Assembly (NCBI RefSeq): GCF_900545205.1 | Contig: NZ_UQYC01000041.1 | Location: forward strand, 1 to 17,117 | Origin: an uncultured Veillonella sp. | GTDB lineage: Bacteria; Bacillota; Negativicutes; Veillonellales; Veillonellaceae | Reading direction: 5' to 3' | Length of the DNA stretch: 17,117 nt | Shown here: in pieces, positions 7,187 through 15,171 of the stretch | Numbering within the stretch: position 1 is the first letter of the stretch | How the letters are laid out: the number at the start of each line of letters is the position of its first letter | Made by a program: the position numbers and the translations under genes | Notes under the pieces: generated by a model | Told to the model about the DNA's origin: nothing | The model's input: the letters and a program-made list of their open reading frames with translations, nothing else | Database searches by the model: none

Positions 7187-8228
7187 TTCCGTTATTAAAC
7201 GCGAGTTAGCAGCTTTACTACAAGATAAAAGGCACTTTGATTTCCTCCGCCATCAACGCATTCTTGTGACAGGTGCGACGGGACTCATTGGCTCTATGTT
7301 TATAAAACTGCTTATACTTGCTAATGAAGCGTATGGTCTAGATATACAGGTAATAGGTCACGTACGTAGTCATGACAAAGCACAGGCTATTCTAGGTGAT
7401 TATTTAGATAATGATTCTATTACACTTATCGATGGTTCTTTAGAATCTATTGATGTGCCTTGTGACTATATTTTACATGGTGCAGCACCAACACAATCTA
7501 AGTTCTTTATGGAGCATCCTGTAGAAACGATTCGTACTTCGATTCATGGTACGGAAGCTATGCTTGAACTAGGCCGTCATAAAACGGTAAAGAAACTTGT
7601 ATACCTATCGAGCATGGAACAGTATGGTGTTCCTTATGAATCGGGACAGGTGATGACTGAAGAGCGATTAGGATATTTAGATCACTTAAATGTGCGTAGC
7701 TCTTATTCTGAAAGTAAAAGATTATGTGAGTGTTATTGTAAATCTTATGCCGTAGAATTTGGCGTTCCAGCTGTTATAGCTCGATTGGCACAAACTTTTG
7801 GACCTGGTGTTCCTGTTTCAGATAATCGCGTATTTATGCAATTCACTAAGAGTGCTCTAAAAAATGAAAATATTGTACTTCATACAAAGGGCGATTCTAT
7901 GTCTAATTATTGCTATATTACTGATGCATTAACGGGCATTTTAACCCTTATGAAGGACGGAGAAGCTGGTGAAGCATACAATGTATGTCATGATGAGGAA
8001 ACTCGCTCCATAGCTAGCATTGCTCATTTAGTAGCGACCCATGTAAGCCATGATAAGAGTGAAGTCATTTTTGACATTCCAAAAGATGTACAAGGCTTAG
8101 GCTATGCGCCGACAGTGCACATGTTCTTAAGTTCAAAAAAATTAAAGTCCTTAGGATGGCAGCCTAAGGTAACAATGGCGCAGGCTTATGTAAGACTTGC
8201 AGAATATATCCAAGAGGAAGGCCTATGA
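7179..8228 (+). CDS. NAD(P)-dependent extended-SDR epimerase/dehydratase/reductase, substrate unknown
   Basis: This is an extended short-chain dehydrogenase of 349 residues. TGATGLIGS (31-39) binds the dinucleotide, LHGAAPTQS (99-107) follows the fourth strand, SSMEQYG (144-150) provides the active-site serine region, and YSESK (176-180) is the YxxxK catalytic pair. Members act on nucleotide-linked sugars as epimerases, dehydratases, decarboxylases or reductases. The exact reaction here is not recognisable. About 25 residues precede the Rossmann fold, longer than usual. It lies in the licD-cytidylyltransferase-SDR block, overlapping the cytidylyltransferase by 8 bases and sharing an ATGA stop/start with the glycosyltransferase. 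It may therefore make the substrate of the cytidylyltransferase or modify its CDP product. It is not a TarJ-type alcohol dehydrogenase. Confidence 0.85.
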   Translation: MSNSVIKRELAALLQDKRHFDFLRHQRILVTGATGLIGSMFIKLLILANEAYGLDIQVIGHVRSHDKAQAILGDYLDNDSITLIDGSLESIDVPCDYILHGAAPTQSKFFMEHPVETIRTSIHGTEAMLELGRHKTVKKLVYLSSMEQYGVPYESGQVMTEERLGYLDHLNVRSSYSESKRLCECYCKSYAVEFGVPAVIARLAQTFGPGVPVSDNRVFMQFTKSALKNENIVLHTKGDSMSNYCYITDALTGILTLMKDGEAGEAYNVCHDEETRSIASIAHLVATHVSHDKSEVIFDIPKDVQGLGYAPTVHMFLSSKKLKSLGWQPKVTMAQAYVRLAEYIQEEGL

Positions 8229-9292
8229 AAAAGGAAATAATCATTGTTACTATCTCCCTTGGTAATGATGGAGCTGAACGAATTTTAACAGAGTTAGCTC
8301 GTCAATGGGTGCATGATGGTCATCATATTACGGTCATCCAAACTAGTCCCAATCGTTATGGTAATGAATATGCCTTAGAAAATGGGATAGAGCAAATTGA
8401 AATTCATACCACAAGTTCTAATAAAGTGATTCGCTTTATGCAGGAAATAAAAGAGCTAATAAAGATTTTAAAGACTAGACCGAATGCTACATGTTTATCA
8501 TTCTTGTCTGCATCTAGCTTTATATTGGCTATTAGTTCCTGGTTTGTAAAGAATCGCATTGTCTTTTCAGAACGAAATAATCCGCGTAAGGTACCTATCG
8601 GTTGGCATCAACAAGCGCTGCGTAATTTTGCTTTTCGCTTTGCTGATGCGTTAGTATTCCAAACGGAAGATGCACGTTCATATTTTCCTGAATCTGTACA
8701 AAAGCGTGGTGTTATCATTCCGAATCCTATTAATGGTAAATTGCCACCACCAATTGAGGGAGAACGGGAAAAGACGATCGTTACAGCATGTCGCTTGCAT
8801 CCGCAAAAGAATTTGCCTATGATGATCAATGCATTTAGTATGCTAGCAGATGAGTTTCCAGAGTATAAACTCGTTATTTATGGGCAAGGCGTTTTAGAGG
8901 ATGAACTACGAGCTCAAATAAAATCTCTTAATTTAGAGGATAGAATTTTATTGCCTGGCTTTGCTAGTAATATTTTAGAGAAGGTCGCACCTTGTTCTAT
9001 GTATGTTTCATCATCTGATTTTGAAGGTATTTCAAACTCTATGCTTGAAGCGCTAGGCATGGGCTTGCCTACAGTTGTTACAGACTGTCCAGTAGGTGGG
9101 GCTCGTATGGTCATAACAAGTGGAGAGAATGGTATCTTGGTGCCTGTAGGAGATACACAGGCTATGTATGAAGCCATGCGTAGCGTTCTAAAAGATCCTG
9201 CACTAGCAGCTAAACTTTCACAAGAAGCCATTAAGGTGCGTGACAAATTCCCACTATGCAAAATTGCTAAACGTTGGTTAGATGTTTTATGA
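8225..9292 (+). CDS. GT4-family glycosyltransferase
   Basis: This is a GT-B fold retaining glycosyltransferase of 355 residues that adds a sugar to the lipid-linked repeat unit on the cytoplasmic side. The N-terminal acceptor domain contains the glycine-rich loop SLGNDGAERI (11-20). The donor domain shows IIPNPIN (164-170), TACRLHPQKNLPMMI (187-201), VIYGQG (217-222) and the EX7E motif, Glu267 to Glu275 in EGISNSMLE. CPVGGARMVI (288-297) follows, as in relatives that move GalNAc, Gal or GlcNAc. No membrane helix is evident. It is the only classical glycosyltransferase in the window, apart from the initiating transferase. The start overlaps the SDR stop (ATGA), with AGAGGAAGG as the ribosome site. 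Donor and linkage cannot be predicted. Confidence 0.92.
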   Translation: MKKEIIIVTISLGNDGAERILTELARQWVHDGHHITVIQTSPNRYGNEYALENGIEQIEIHTTSSNKVIRFMQEIKELIKILKTRPNATCLSFLSASSFILAISSWFVKNRIVFSERNNPRKVPIGWHQQALRNFAFRFADALVFQTEDARSYFPESVQKRGVIIPNPINGKLPPPIEGEREKTIVTACRLHPQKNLPMMINAFSMLADEFPEYKLVIYGQGVLEDELRAQIKSLNLEDRILLPGFASNILEKVAPCSMYVSSSDFEGISNSMLEALGMGLPTVVTDCPVGGARMVITSGENGILVPVGDTQAMYEAMRSVLKDPALAAKLSQEAIKVRDKFPLCKIAKRWLDVL

Positions 9293-9297
9293 GTTGT

Positions 9298-9304
9298 AAG
9301 GAGG
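9298..9304 (+). promoter_or_regulatory. Ribosome binding site supporting a TTG start for wzy
   Basis: AAGGAGG ends 7 bases before TTG 9312. The next in-frame ATG is at 9345, 40 bases from this site, so TTG is preferred. Confidence 0.7.
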
Positions 9305-9311
9305 AGAACCA

Positions 9312-10544
9312 TTGAAGTTAAATATTACGGCTATTGCTGACCGCATGATATGGTTCATAACTCTAATTTTTTTAGTGTTGTCGTTGACCATTTCCTTTGC
9401 CCTTGGCGATGCGAATTATGGTGCTTATGTATTATTTGTATGCCTATTTGGACTTATTATTTGTTATCTCATCCGAGAGCAGGGAGTTATTAAATTTAGG
9501 CTTACTTGGATGCATGGTTATATGCTCCTCTTCATTGGAGCCTGTTATCTGAGTACTATTAATGCTATAGAGCCATCTGTAGCACTCAGTCGAAGCTTTG
9601 ATATCGTCAAGATATTCTTTATGCTTATCATTCTATACATGTGTTATCAAGATAAAAAATCGGTGGACACATTATTAAAGATTGGTATGTGGACTGGGTA
9701 TATAGTTTGTTTTTATACTGTATATTTCTATGGTTTAGATTATTTTATTACTGTTTTGTCATCTTCTGCTCGAATTGCCAATGATGCATTAAATGCGAAT
9801 ACAGTAGGTTTGTTAGGGGCCAATGCAATCGTTATGACATTGTATTATATGTTGTACGATCGTCCTCGTTGGTGGAATATTATAGCCTTACCTACATTGG
9901 GAATTTTAGCGGCTACCGGCAGTCGTAAAGCCTTAGTGTTCGTTGTTGTTGGTACAGTCTTACTATTTGTGTTTAAAAGTTTACGCAGTACTAATGTAGT
10001 GAATTCTATTGCGAAAATTATAGGGTCCTTATTAGCTCTTACGTTAGTTGGTATTGCAGTCTTACAATTGCCTATGTTTTCAGAGGTGCTAGACCGTATG
10101 TCGAGTATGGTGGATGCCTTTTCTGGTACTGGTGGCGACTCATCAACTATTATCCGTATGGCTTTGGTTGATATCGGATGGGATTTATTTTATCAATCCC
10201 CTATAACTGGGGTGGGTGTAAATAACCCTTCAGTATTTACCTATTTCGTATACGGTAAAGAGAATTACTACTTACATAATAACTATATTGAGTTATTAGC
10301 AGGTACAGGGGTAATCGGCTTATTGGCGTATTATTCAATGTACATATACATTGCCTATAACTTAATTCGTTATCGAAACTTTCATAGTAATGAATACGTA
10401 ATGGTACTGATTTTGTTCCTTTCTCAAATCGTTATGGATATGGGCATGGTTTCTTATGATAAGCTTGAGAGCGAGATGGCACAGTACATATTTTTATATG
10501 ATGATGTTTTATTTAGAGGTGCAATTGCTCCGGAAAGGACGTAA
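9312..10544 (+). CDS. wzy: O-antigen polymerase/ligase-family membrane protein (probable Wzy)
   Basis: This is a very hydrophobic 410-residue protein with about 11 likely membrane helices (near 13-32, 37-54, 66-83, 97-112, 121-140, 162-181, 188-204, 206-222, 234-253, 328-352 and 361-380). A large loop of about 70 residues lies before the tenth. That loop ends in the family signature: SPITGVGVNNP (296-306), then YYLHNNYIELLAGTGVIG (319-336), which matches the HN...G.G pattern of the O-antigen ligase/polymerase domain. An upstream GSRKA (203-207) is also typical. In an operon with Wzx and Wzz, polymerase is the better call than WaaL-type ligase, though sequence alone does not separate them. It starts with TTG behind a strong ribosome site. 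Confidence 0.87.
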   Translation: MKLNITAIADRMIWFITLIFLVLSLTISFALGDANYGAYVLFVCLFGLIICYLIREQGVIKFRLTWMHGYMLLFIGACYLSTINAIEPSVALSRSFDIVKIFFMLIILYMCYQDKKSVDTLLKIGMWTGYIVCFYTVYFYGLDYFITVLSSSARIANDALNANTVGLLGANAIVMTLYYMLYDRPRWWNIIALPTLGILAATGSRKALVFVVVGTVLLFVFKSLRSTNVVNSIAKIIGSLLALTLVGIAVLQLPMFSEVLDRMSSMVDAFSGTGGDSSTIIRMALVDIGWDLFYQSPITGVGVNNPSVFTYFVYGKENYYLHNNYIELLAGTGVIGLLAYYSMYIYIAYNLIRYRNFHSNEYVMVLILFLSQIVMDMGMVSYDKLESEMAQYIFLYDDVLFRGAIAPERT

Positions 10545-10546
10545 AA

Positions 10547-11479
10547 ATGAAGCTCAGCAAGTTGTGTAAAGTTGGCATGTCCTTTTTAACAAAACCTTAC
10601 TATCGCACGAGAGTATTAATCAAATTAGGTTATTATGATTCTTTATCTGATGAAGAGTTTTTAAAGAAAGTATTCCCAAAATACATGGGCTATCCTCTAG
10701 ATTTAGAGAATCCTAAAACTTTTAGCGAAAAGTTACAATGGCTAAAGGTTAATTACAGAGACCCTATACAAACAGTAATGGTAGATAAGCATGAGGCTAA
10801 ACATTTTATTGCTCACCGTGTAGGTGATCAATATATAATTCCCACCCTTGCTGTTTGGGATTCCGTAGAGGATATAGACTTTGATACATTACCTAATCAA
10901 TTTGTTTTGAAATGTACACATGATAGTGGGGGCATCGTTATTTGTAAAGATAAGTCATCCTTTAATCGAGAAGCCGCTAAAGCTAAATTAAGTGCATCCT
11001 TACAACGGGATTATTCGCGTATAGCCAGAGAGTGGCCTTATAAAGATGTTCCTCGTCGGATTATAGCAGAGGAATATTTATCTGAGCTAGGGAGCAATGA
11101 AATCTTAGATTATAAAATGTATTGTTTCCATGGTAAACCAAAGTTGACTGTAGTATGTTCTGACCGCTTTTCTAAAACAGGAACGCGTATGAATTTTTAT
11201 GATATCGATTGGAAACCTATGGGCATTCATTTTGGGCATTATCCGCCGGTATCAACTGAGTTTACAAGGCCTGAAACATATGAAGAAATGCTAAGATTGG
11301 CTACTGAACTTAGTAAAGACTGTCCGTTTTTACGTGTTGATTTTTATGAAATAAAGGGACGACTTTATATTGGAGAGTTAACGTTCTTTCCGGGTGCAGG
11401 ATTAGAAAAGTTCCGTCCTATATCAAAAGATTATGAATTGGGAGAGTGGTTACACCTTGAAACTGTACATCGGGGCTGA
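10547..11479 (+). CDS. TupA-like ATP-grasp protein
   Basis: This 310-residue protein belongs to the TupA-like ATP-grasp family, found in many capsule and exopolysaccharide loci. Recognisable segments are KTFSEKLQWLK (57-67), FVLKCTHDSGG (119-129, with the likely ATP-contacting lysine), DYKMYCFHGKPK (188-199), and the C-terminal FLRVDFYEIKGRLYIGEL (261-278) followed by FFPGAGLEKF. ATP-grasp enzymes usually join a carboxylate to an amine or thiol through an acyl-phosphate. TupA was named for teichuronopeptide synthesis in an alkaliphilic Bacillus, a polymer of glutamate and glucuronate. The role here is not proven; amide formation on a uronic acid or glycosyl/amino-acid decoration are both open. 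It starts three bases after the wzy stop, and its 3' end overlaps the CapA-like gene by 23 bases. Confidence 0.85.
   Translation: MKLSKLCKVGMSFLTKPYYRTRVLIKLGYYDSLSDEEFLKKVFPKYMGYPLDLENPKTFSEKLQWLKVNYRDPIQTVMVDKHEAKHFIAHRVGDQYIIPTLAVWDSVEDIDFDTLPNQFVLKCTHDSGGIVICKDKSSFNREAAKAKLSASLQRDYSRIAREWPYKDVPRRIIAEEYLSELGSNEILDYKMYCFHGKPKLTVVCSDRFSKTGTRMNFYDIDWKPMGIHFGHYPPVSTEFTRPETYEEMLRLATELSKDCPFLRVDFYEIKGRLYIGELTFFPGAGLEKFRPISKDYELGEWLHLETVHRG
11440..11446 (+). promoter_or_regulatory. Ribosome binding site suggesting a TTG start for the CapA-like gene
   Basis: GGGAGAG lies 10 bases before TTG 11457, inside the end of the upstream gene. The in-frame ATG at 11433 has no ribosome site before it. Confidence 0.5.
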
Positions 11480-12596
11480 TTTTGTCCCAACGGATATAAA
11501 TAGAGAATTATTTGAATCTGGTAATGGCGAGGCTTTGGTTGGTAAGGAGTTACTGGGACTTCTAAAGGCATCTGATTTAAATGTATTTAATTTAGAGGTG
11601 CCTTTAACAGATGCATCTACTCCGATTAATAAATTTGGTAATAATTTAAAGTCTCCTACAAAAACAATCTATGGTTATAAGGCTTTAGAGCCTATATTTT
11701 TAACATTGGCTAATAATCACTCCTTAGATCATGGTGTAGAAGGATTAACTACTACACTGGAGTTATTAAAAAAGTATGATATTAAAAATGCAGGTGCTGG
11801 TGCTAATGTAAAAGCAGCTAAAAAGCCTTTTATCTTTGAAAAAGAAGGTATACGTATAGGATTTTACCTATGTGCAGAACATGAGTTTACCATTGCTTCT
11901 TGTCATACAATGGGGGCTAATCCATTTGATGTATTAGAGAGCTTCGATGATGTAGAAGCTTTAAAGAAAACTTGTGATTATATTATCGTCCTATATCATG
12001 GTGGGAAGGAGTTTTATCGCTATCCATCGCCAATGTTACAAAGATATTGCAGAAAATTTGTTGATAAAGGGGCAGATCTTGTAATTTGCCAACATAGTCA
12101 TTGTATAGGTTCTCGTGAGGACTATGGTAAGGGGACTATTATTTATGGCCAAGGTAACTTTATCTTTAACTCCGAATCCTATATACATCATAAGGAGTTT
12201 GTAAAATATTCCTTATTAATCAGTGTAGAGGCTACAAAGGATACCTTTGTTGTATCTGAAGTGCCAATTCGTGGTACCGAAAGGGGCACCCGTTTGGCTA
12301 CTGAATCGGAAGCCATGGAAACATTGACGGAATATAAAAAGCGAAGTGAAAACATTAGAGATGCTCATTTTGTTGCTCAAGCATATAAGGATTTTGCTGA
12401 TACTCATGTAAAGCGATATTTGCGTGAATTTTTAGGTAGATCTTTTATCATTCGTGCAATAAATGGATTATTTGGACGAAAATTAATGCAACTTATTTTA
12501 GGAAAAACAAGTTATTTAGCAATTCAAAATTACTTGGAATGTGAAGCTCACCATGAATTATTCTTGCGGGGCATTAAGAATATCAATAAAAAATAA
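11457..12596 (+). CDS. CapA-like protein (poly-gamma-glutamate CapA / metallophosphoesterase fold)
   Basis: The 379-residue protein has the calcineurin-like metallophosphoesterase fold of the CapA family. In order it shows GADFVP (6-11), FNLEVPL (44-50), LANNHSLDHG (84-93), YHGGKEFYRYP (180-190), CQHSHCIG (211-218) and GQGNFIF (231-237), covering the usual metal-ligand positions. CapA/PgsA is best known from poly-gamma-glutamate capsules, where it is membrane-anchored; this version has no N-terminal membrane helix or signal peptide. TTG 11457 is chosen because the protein then begins MKLYIGADF, right at the first strand of the fold, as in relatives, and because of the ribosome site. ATG 11433 would add eight residues read from the other frame of the TupA-like gene. 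After about residue 300 the C-terminal part is unfamiliar and helical. The exact reaction is unknown. Confidence 0.85.
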   Translation: MKLYIGADFVPTDINRELFESGNGEALVGKELLGLLKASDLNVFNLEVPLTDASTPINKFGNNLKSPTKTIYGYKALEPIFLTLANNHSLDHGVEGLTTTLELLKKYDIKNAGAGANVKAAKKPFIFEKEGIRIGFYLCAEHEFTIASCHTMGANPFDVLESFDDVEALKKTCDYIIVLYHGGKEFYRYPSPMLQRYCRKFVDKGADLVICQHSHCIGSREDYGKGTIIYGQGNFIFNSESYIHHKEFVKYSLLISVEATKDTFVVSEVPIRGTERGTRLATESEAMETLTEYKKRSENIRDAHFVAQAYKDFADTHVKRYLREFLGRSFIIRAINGLFGRKLMQLILGKTSYLAIQNYLECEAHHELFLRGIKNINKK

Positions 12597-14047
12597 TGGA
12601 TACAAAAATAGTAGCTGCTGCTAAATGGTCTGTCATAACAGAGGTTTTAGCAAAGCTTATTACACCACTAACAAATATAATATTGGCCCATATGCTAGCA
12701 CCTACGGCATTTGGGATATTGGCAACAATTATGATGGTTATATCCTTTGCAGAAATGCTAGCTGATGCAGGATTCCAAAAATTTCTTGTACAGCATGAGT
12801 TTCAAAGTGATAAAGAAAAACAGGAGGCTACAGATGTAGCTTTTATTGCTAACTTAGTTCTTTCTTTACTCTTGTGGGGGGCTATTATAGTCGGTCGTGA
12901 TGAACTGGCCGTATTAGTTGGAAATGATGGCTTAGGCATACCGTTGGCCATAATGGGGGCCATGATTCCGCTCTCTGCTTTCAGTAGTGTACAAATGGCA
13001 TTGTATAGACGGGACTTTAACTTTAAGTTTCTTCTTAACATTCGGCTCATCACAATTCTGACTCCTATATTGATATCCATACCTATGGCGCTCATGAGAT
13101 ATGACTATTGGTCTTTAATCGCTGGTATGTTAGGGGCTCAGTTATTTACGGCTTTGGCCTTATTGAAGAGTAGGAAAAATCAAATCCATCTCTTCTTTAG
13201 TTCTAGAGTCTTTATGAACATGTTTAGTTATAGTGCATGGTCATTGGCTGAAGCATTTTCTATTTGGCTTACTGCATGGGTGGATACCTTCATTATTAGT
13301 CGCTTTTTGGATGCCTATTATTTAGGGATCTATAAAATGCCTATGGCTATTGTTACAACTGTCATGGCTATGGCTACTTCATCTTTAGCGCCTGTATTAT
13401 TTGCCGCTTTAAGTCGAGTTCAACAGGATGAACAGGCATTTTCCAATACATTCTTTACCTTCCAACGCTATATGGCTCTTTTTTTAGTACCTATAGGGAT
13501 AGGCTTGTTTGTATTCCAAGACTTTGTTGTTGATCTCTTATTGGGACCACAATGGAAGTTAGCAGGTATTGTATTGGGATCTTGGGCCTTGAGTTCCGCT
13601 ATTATGACAGTAACAGCGAATTTGATTTCTGAAGTATTCCGTGCAAAAGGAGTTCCTAATTTATCATTCTGGACTCAAATATTACATTTAGTTGTATTAA
13701 TACCGGTAATTTATATTTGTATTCAGTATGACTTTAGTACATTTGTCTATGCTCGTTCAATAGTACGCATGGAAATGTTAATGGTTGCCATGATTTTCTT
13801 AGCATTATTTATACATATGAGTGCCCTTCGAGTGATTACTAATATAGGTGTATATCTAATTACTGCATCTATTGTTGGTGCTCTTGCATATAGTATTTTA
13901 CATTTATATGATGCGGTATGGTGGACTATAGCTTGTATGATGTTATGCGTAGTACTATATGTGGTTATTTTATGTATCATTCCATCTGAGCGCACTATTA
14001 TCACTTCTGGCGTTGATAAATTATTAAGTAAAGTAAGACGCTCATAA
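12596..14047 (+). CDS. wzx: Wzx-type repeat-unit flippase (MOP/PST superfamily)
   Basis: This is a 483-residue polytopic protein of the polysaccharide transporter type with about 12-14 membrane helices. It moves the lipid-linked repeat unit from the inner to the outer face of the plasma membrane for Wzy. The N-terminus AAAKWSVITEVLAKLI (7-22), then LAPTAFGILATIMMVISF (34-51), ADAGFQKFLVQ (56-66) and the central segment with ISRFLDAYYLGIYKM are typical of the lipopolysaccharide-exporting Wzx/WzxC-like branch. The ATG shares one base with the TAA of the CapA-like gene and has no clear ribosome site of its own. Expression probably depends on translational coupling. No frameshift or truncation is seen. 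Confidence 0.92.
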   Translation: MDTKIVAAAKWSVITEVLAKLITPLTNIILAHMLAPTAFGILATIMMVISFAEMLADAGFQKFLVQHEFQSDKEKQEATDVAFIANLVLSLLLWGAIIVGRDELAVLVGNDGLGIPLAIMGAMIPLSAFSSVQMALYRRDFNFKFLLNIRLITILTPILISIPMALMRYDYWSLIAGMLGAQLFTALALLKSRKNQIHLFFSSRVFMNMFSYSAWSLAEAFSIWLTAWVDTFIISRFLDAYYLGIYKMPMAIVTTVMAMATSSLAPVLFAALSRVQQDEQAFSNTFFTFQRYMALFLVPIGIGLFVFQDFVVDLLLGPQWKLAGIVLGSWALSSAIMTVTANLISEVFRAKGVPNLSFWTQILHLVVLIPVIYICIQYDFSTFVYARSIVRMEMLMVAMIFLALFIHMSALRVITNIGVYLITASIVGALAYSILHLYDAVWWTIACMMLCVVLYVVILCIIPSERTIITSGVDKLLSKVRRS

Positions 14048-14061
14048 TTAACAGAACTATG

Positions 14062-14068
14062 AAAGGAG
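14062..14068 (+). promoter_or_regulatory. Ribosome binding site fixing the epimerase start at 14074
   Basis: AAAGGAG ends 5 bases before ATG 14074. The in-frame ATG at 14059 lies upstream of this site and would make the site part of the coding region, so 14074 is chosen. Confidence 0.75.
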
Positions 14069-14073
14069 TACAT

Positions 14074-15171
14074 ATGCTTTCAAAAAATGTAGACTTAAAC
14101 AACACGGTGATCCTAGTAACGGGAGCCGCTGGATTTGTAGGGGCTAATCTTGTTATGTCCCTGTTATCTGAAGCAGAAGGAACTCAAATTATCGGCATAG
14201 ATTCTGTTAATGATTACTATGACGTGGCCTTAAAAGATTATCGATTGCAACAAATTGATGAGATGAGCAAAGATAATAAAAATACGTGGATATTTAAAAA
14301 AGGGAATATTGCAGATAAGGCCTTTATTGAAGAAATTTTCTCTACCTATAAACCACGTATTGTTGTTAATTTAGCAGCACAGGCTGGTGTACGTTATTCT
14401 ATTACGAATCCTGATGCTTATATTGAGTCTAATATTATTGGTTTTTACAATATATTAGAGGCTTGTCGTCATTCTTATGATAACGGTGGAAGTGGAGTAG
14501 AGCATTTAGTTTATGCATCATCGTCTTCTGTATATGGTGCGAATAAACAAATTCCATACTCTACAGATCATAAAGTAGATAATCCCGTATCTCTTTATGC
14601 GGCTACAAAAAAATCAAATGAATTATTGGCTTATTCTTATGCCAAGTTATATAACATTCCTAGTACAGGACTTCGTTTCTTCACTGTATATGGTCCTGCA
14701 GGGCGTCCTGATATGGCATACTTTGGCTTTACTAATACGTTGCGGAGCGGTGGCACTATAAAAATCTTTAACTATGGTAACTGTAAACGTGACTTTACCT
14801 ATATCGATGATATAGTAGAGGGCGTATCTAAGGTGATGTGTGCGGCTCCAGAACGTCGCAACGGTGCCGATGGTTTACCAGTTCCTCCGTATGCAATTTA
14901 TAATATTGGTAATAGTCATCCTGAAAATCTTCTAGATTTTGTGCGTATTCTTTCAGAGGAATTAGTTGCTGCTGGCGTATTACCAGAGGATTATGATTTT
15001 GAAGAACATAAAGAATTAGTGGCGATGCAACCAGGCGATGTACCTGTTACCTATGCAGATACAAGTGCTCTAGAAGAAGATTTTGGATTCAAGCCAAATA
15101 CATCTTTACGGGAAGGGTTACGGAAATTTGCTATATGGTATAAAGAGTTTTACATGACGGAGGGCAAATAA
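14074..15171 (+). CDS. UDP-glucuronate 4-epimerase
   Basis: The enzyme interconverts UDP-glucuronate and UDP-galacturonate through a 4-keto intermediate, using bound NAD. The 365-residue extended SDR shows GAAGFVGANL (17-26), NLAAQAGVRYS (99-109), YASSSSVYG (147-155) and the catalytic YAATK (175-179). TVYGPAGRPDMAYFGFT (204-220) and NYGNCKRDFTYIDD follow. This RPDMA plus KRDFTYIDD pattern is characteristic of UDP-GlcA 4-epimerases such as pneumococcal Cap1J, and distinguishes them from UDP-galactose 4-epimerases. The next gene, which begins directly after the stop codon, makes the UDP-GlcA substrate. An insertion of about 10 residues after the NIG motif (VAAGVLPEDYDFEEHKE) is common in the subgroup. 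Confidence 0.9.
   Translation: MLSKNVDLNNTVILVTGAAGFVGANLVMSLLSEAEGTQIIGIDSVNDYYDVALKDYRLQQIDEMSKDNKNTWIFKKGNIADKAFIEEIFSTYKPRIVVNLAAQAGVRYSITNPDAYIESNIIGFYNILEACRHSYDNGGSGVEHLVYASSSSVYGANKQIPYSTDHKVDNPVSLYAATKKSNELLAYSYAKLYNIPSTGLRFFTVYGPAGRPDMAYFGFTNTLRSGGTIKIFNYGNCKRDFTYIDDIVEGVSKVMCAAPERRNGADGLPVPPYAIYNIGNSHPENLLDFVRILSEELVAAGVLPEDYDFEEHKELVAMQPGDVPVTYADTSALEEDFGFKPNTSLREGLRKFAIWYKEFYMTEGK

Noticed and set aside
8914..9312. A 132-codon open frame on the minus strand within the glycosyltransferase gene.
   Set aside because: It is a shadow of a well-supported plus-strand gene with intact family motifs, and its translation shows no recognisable domain.
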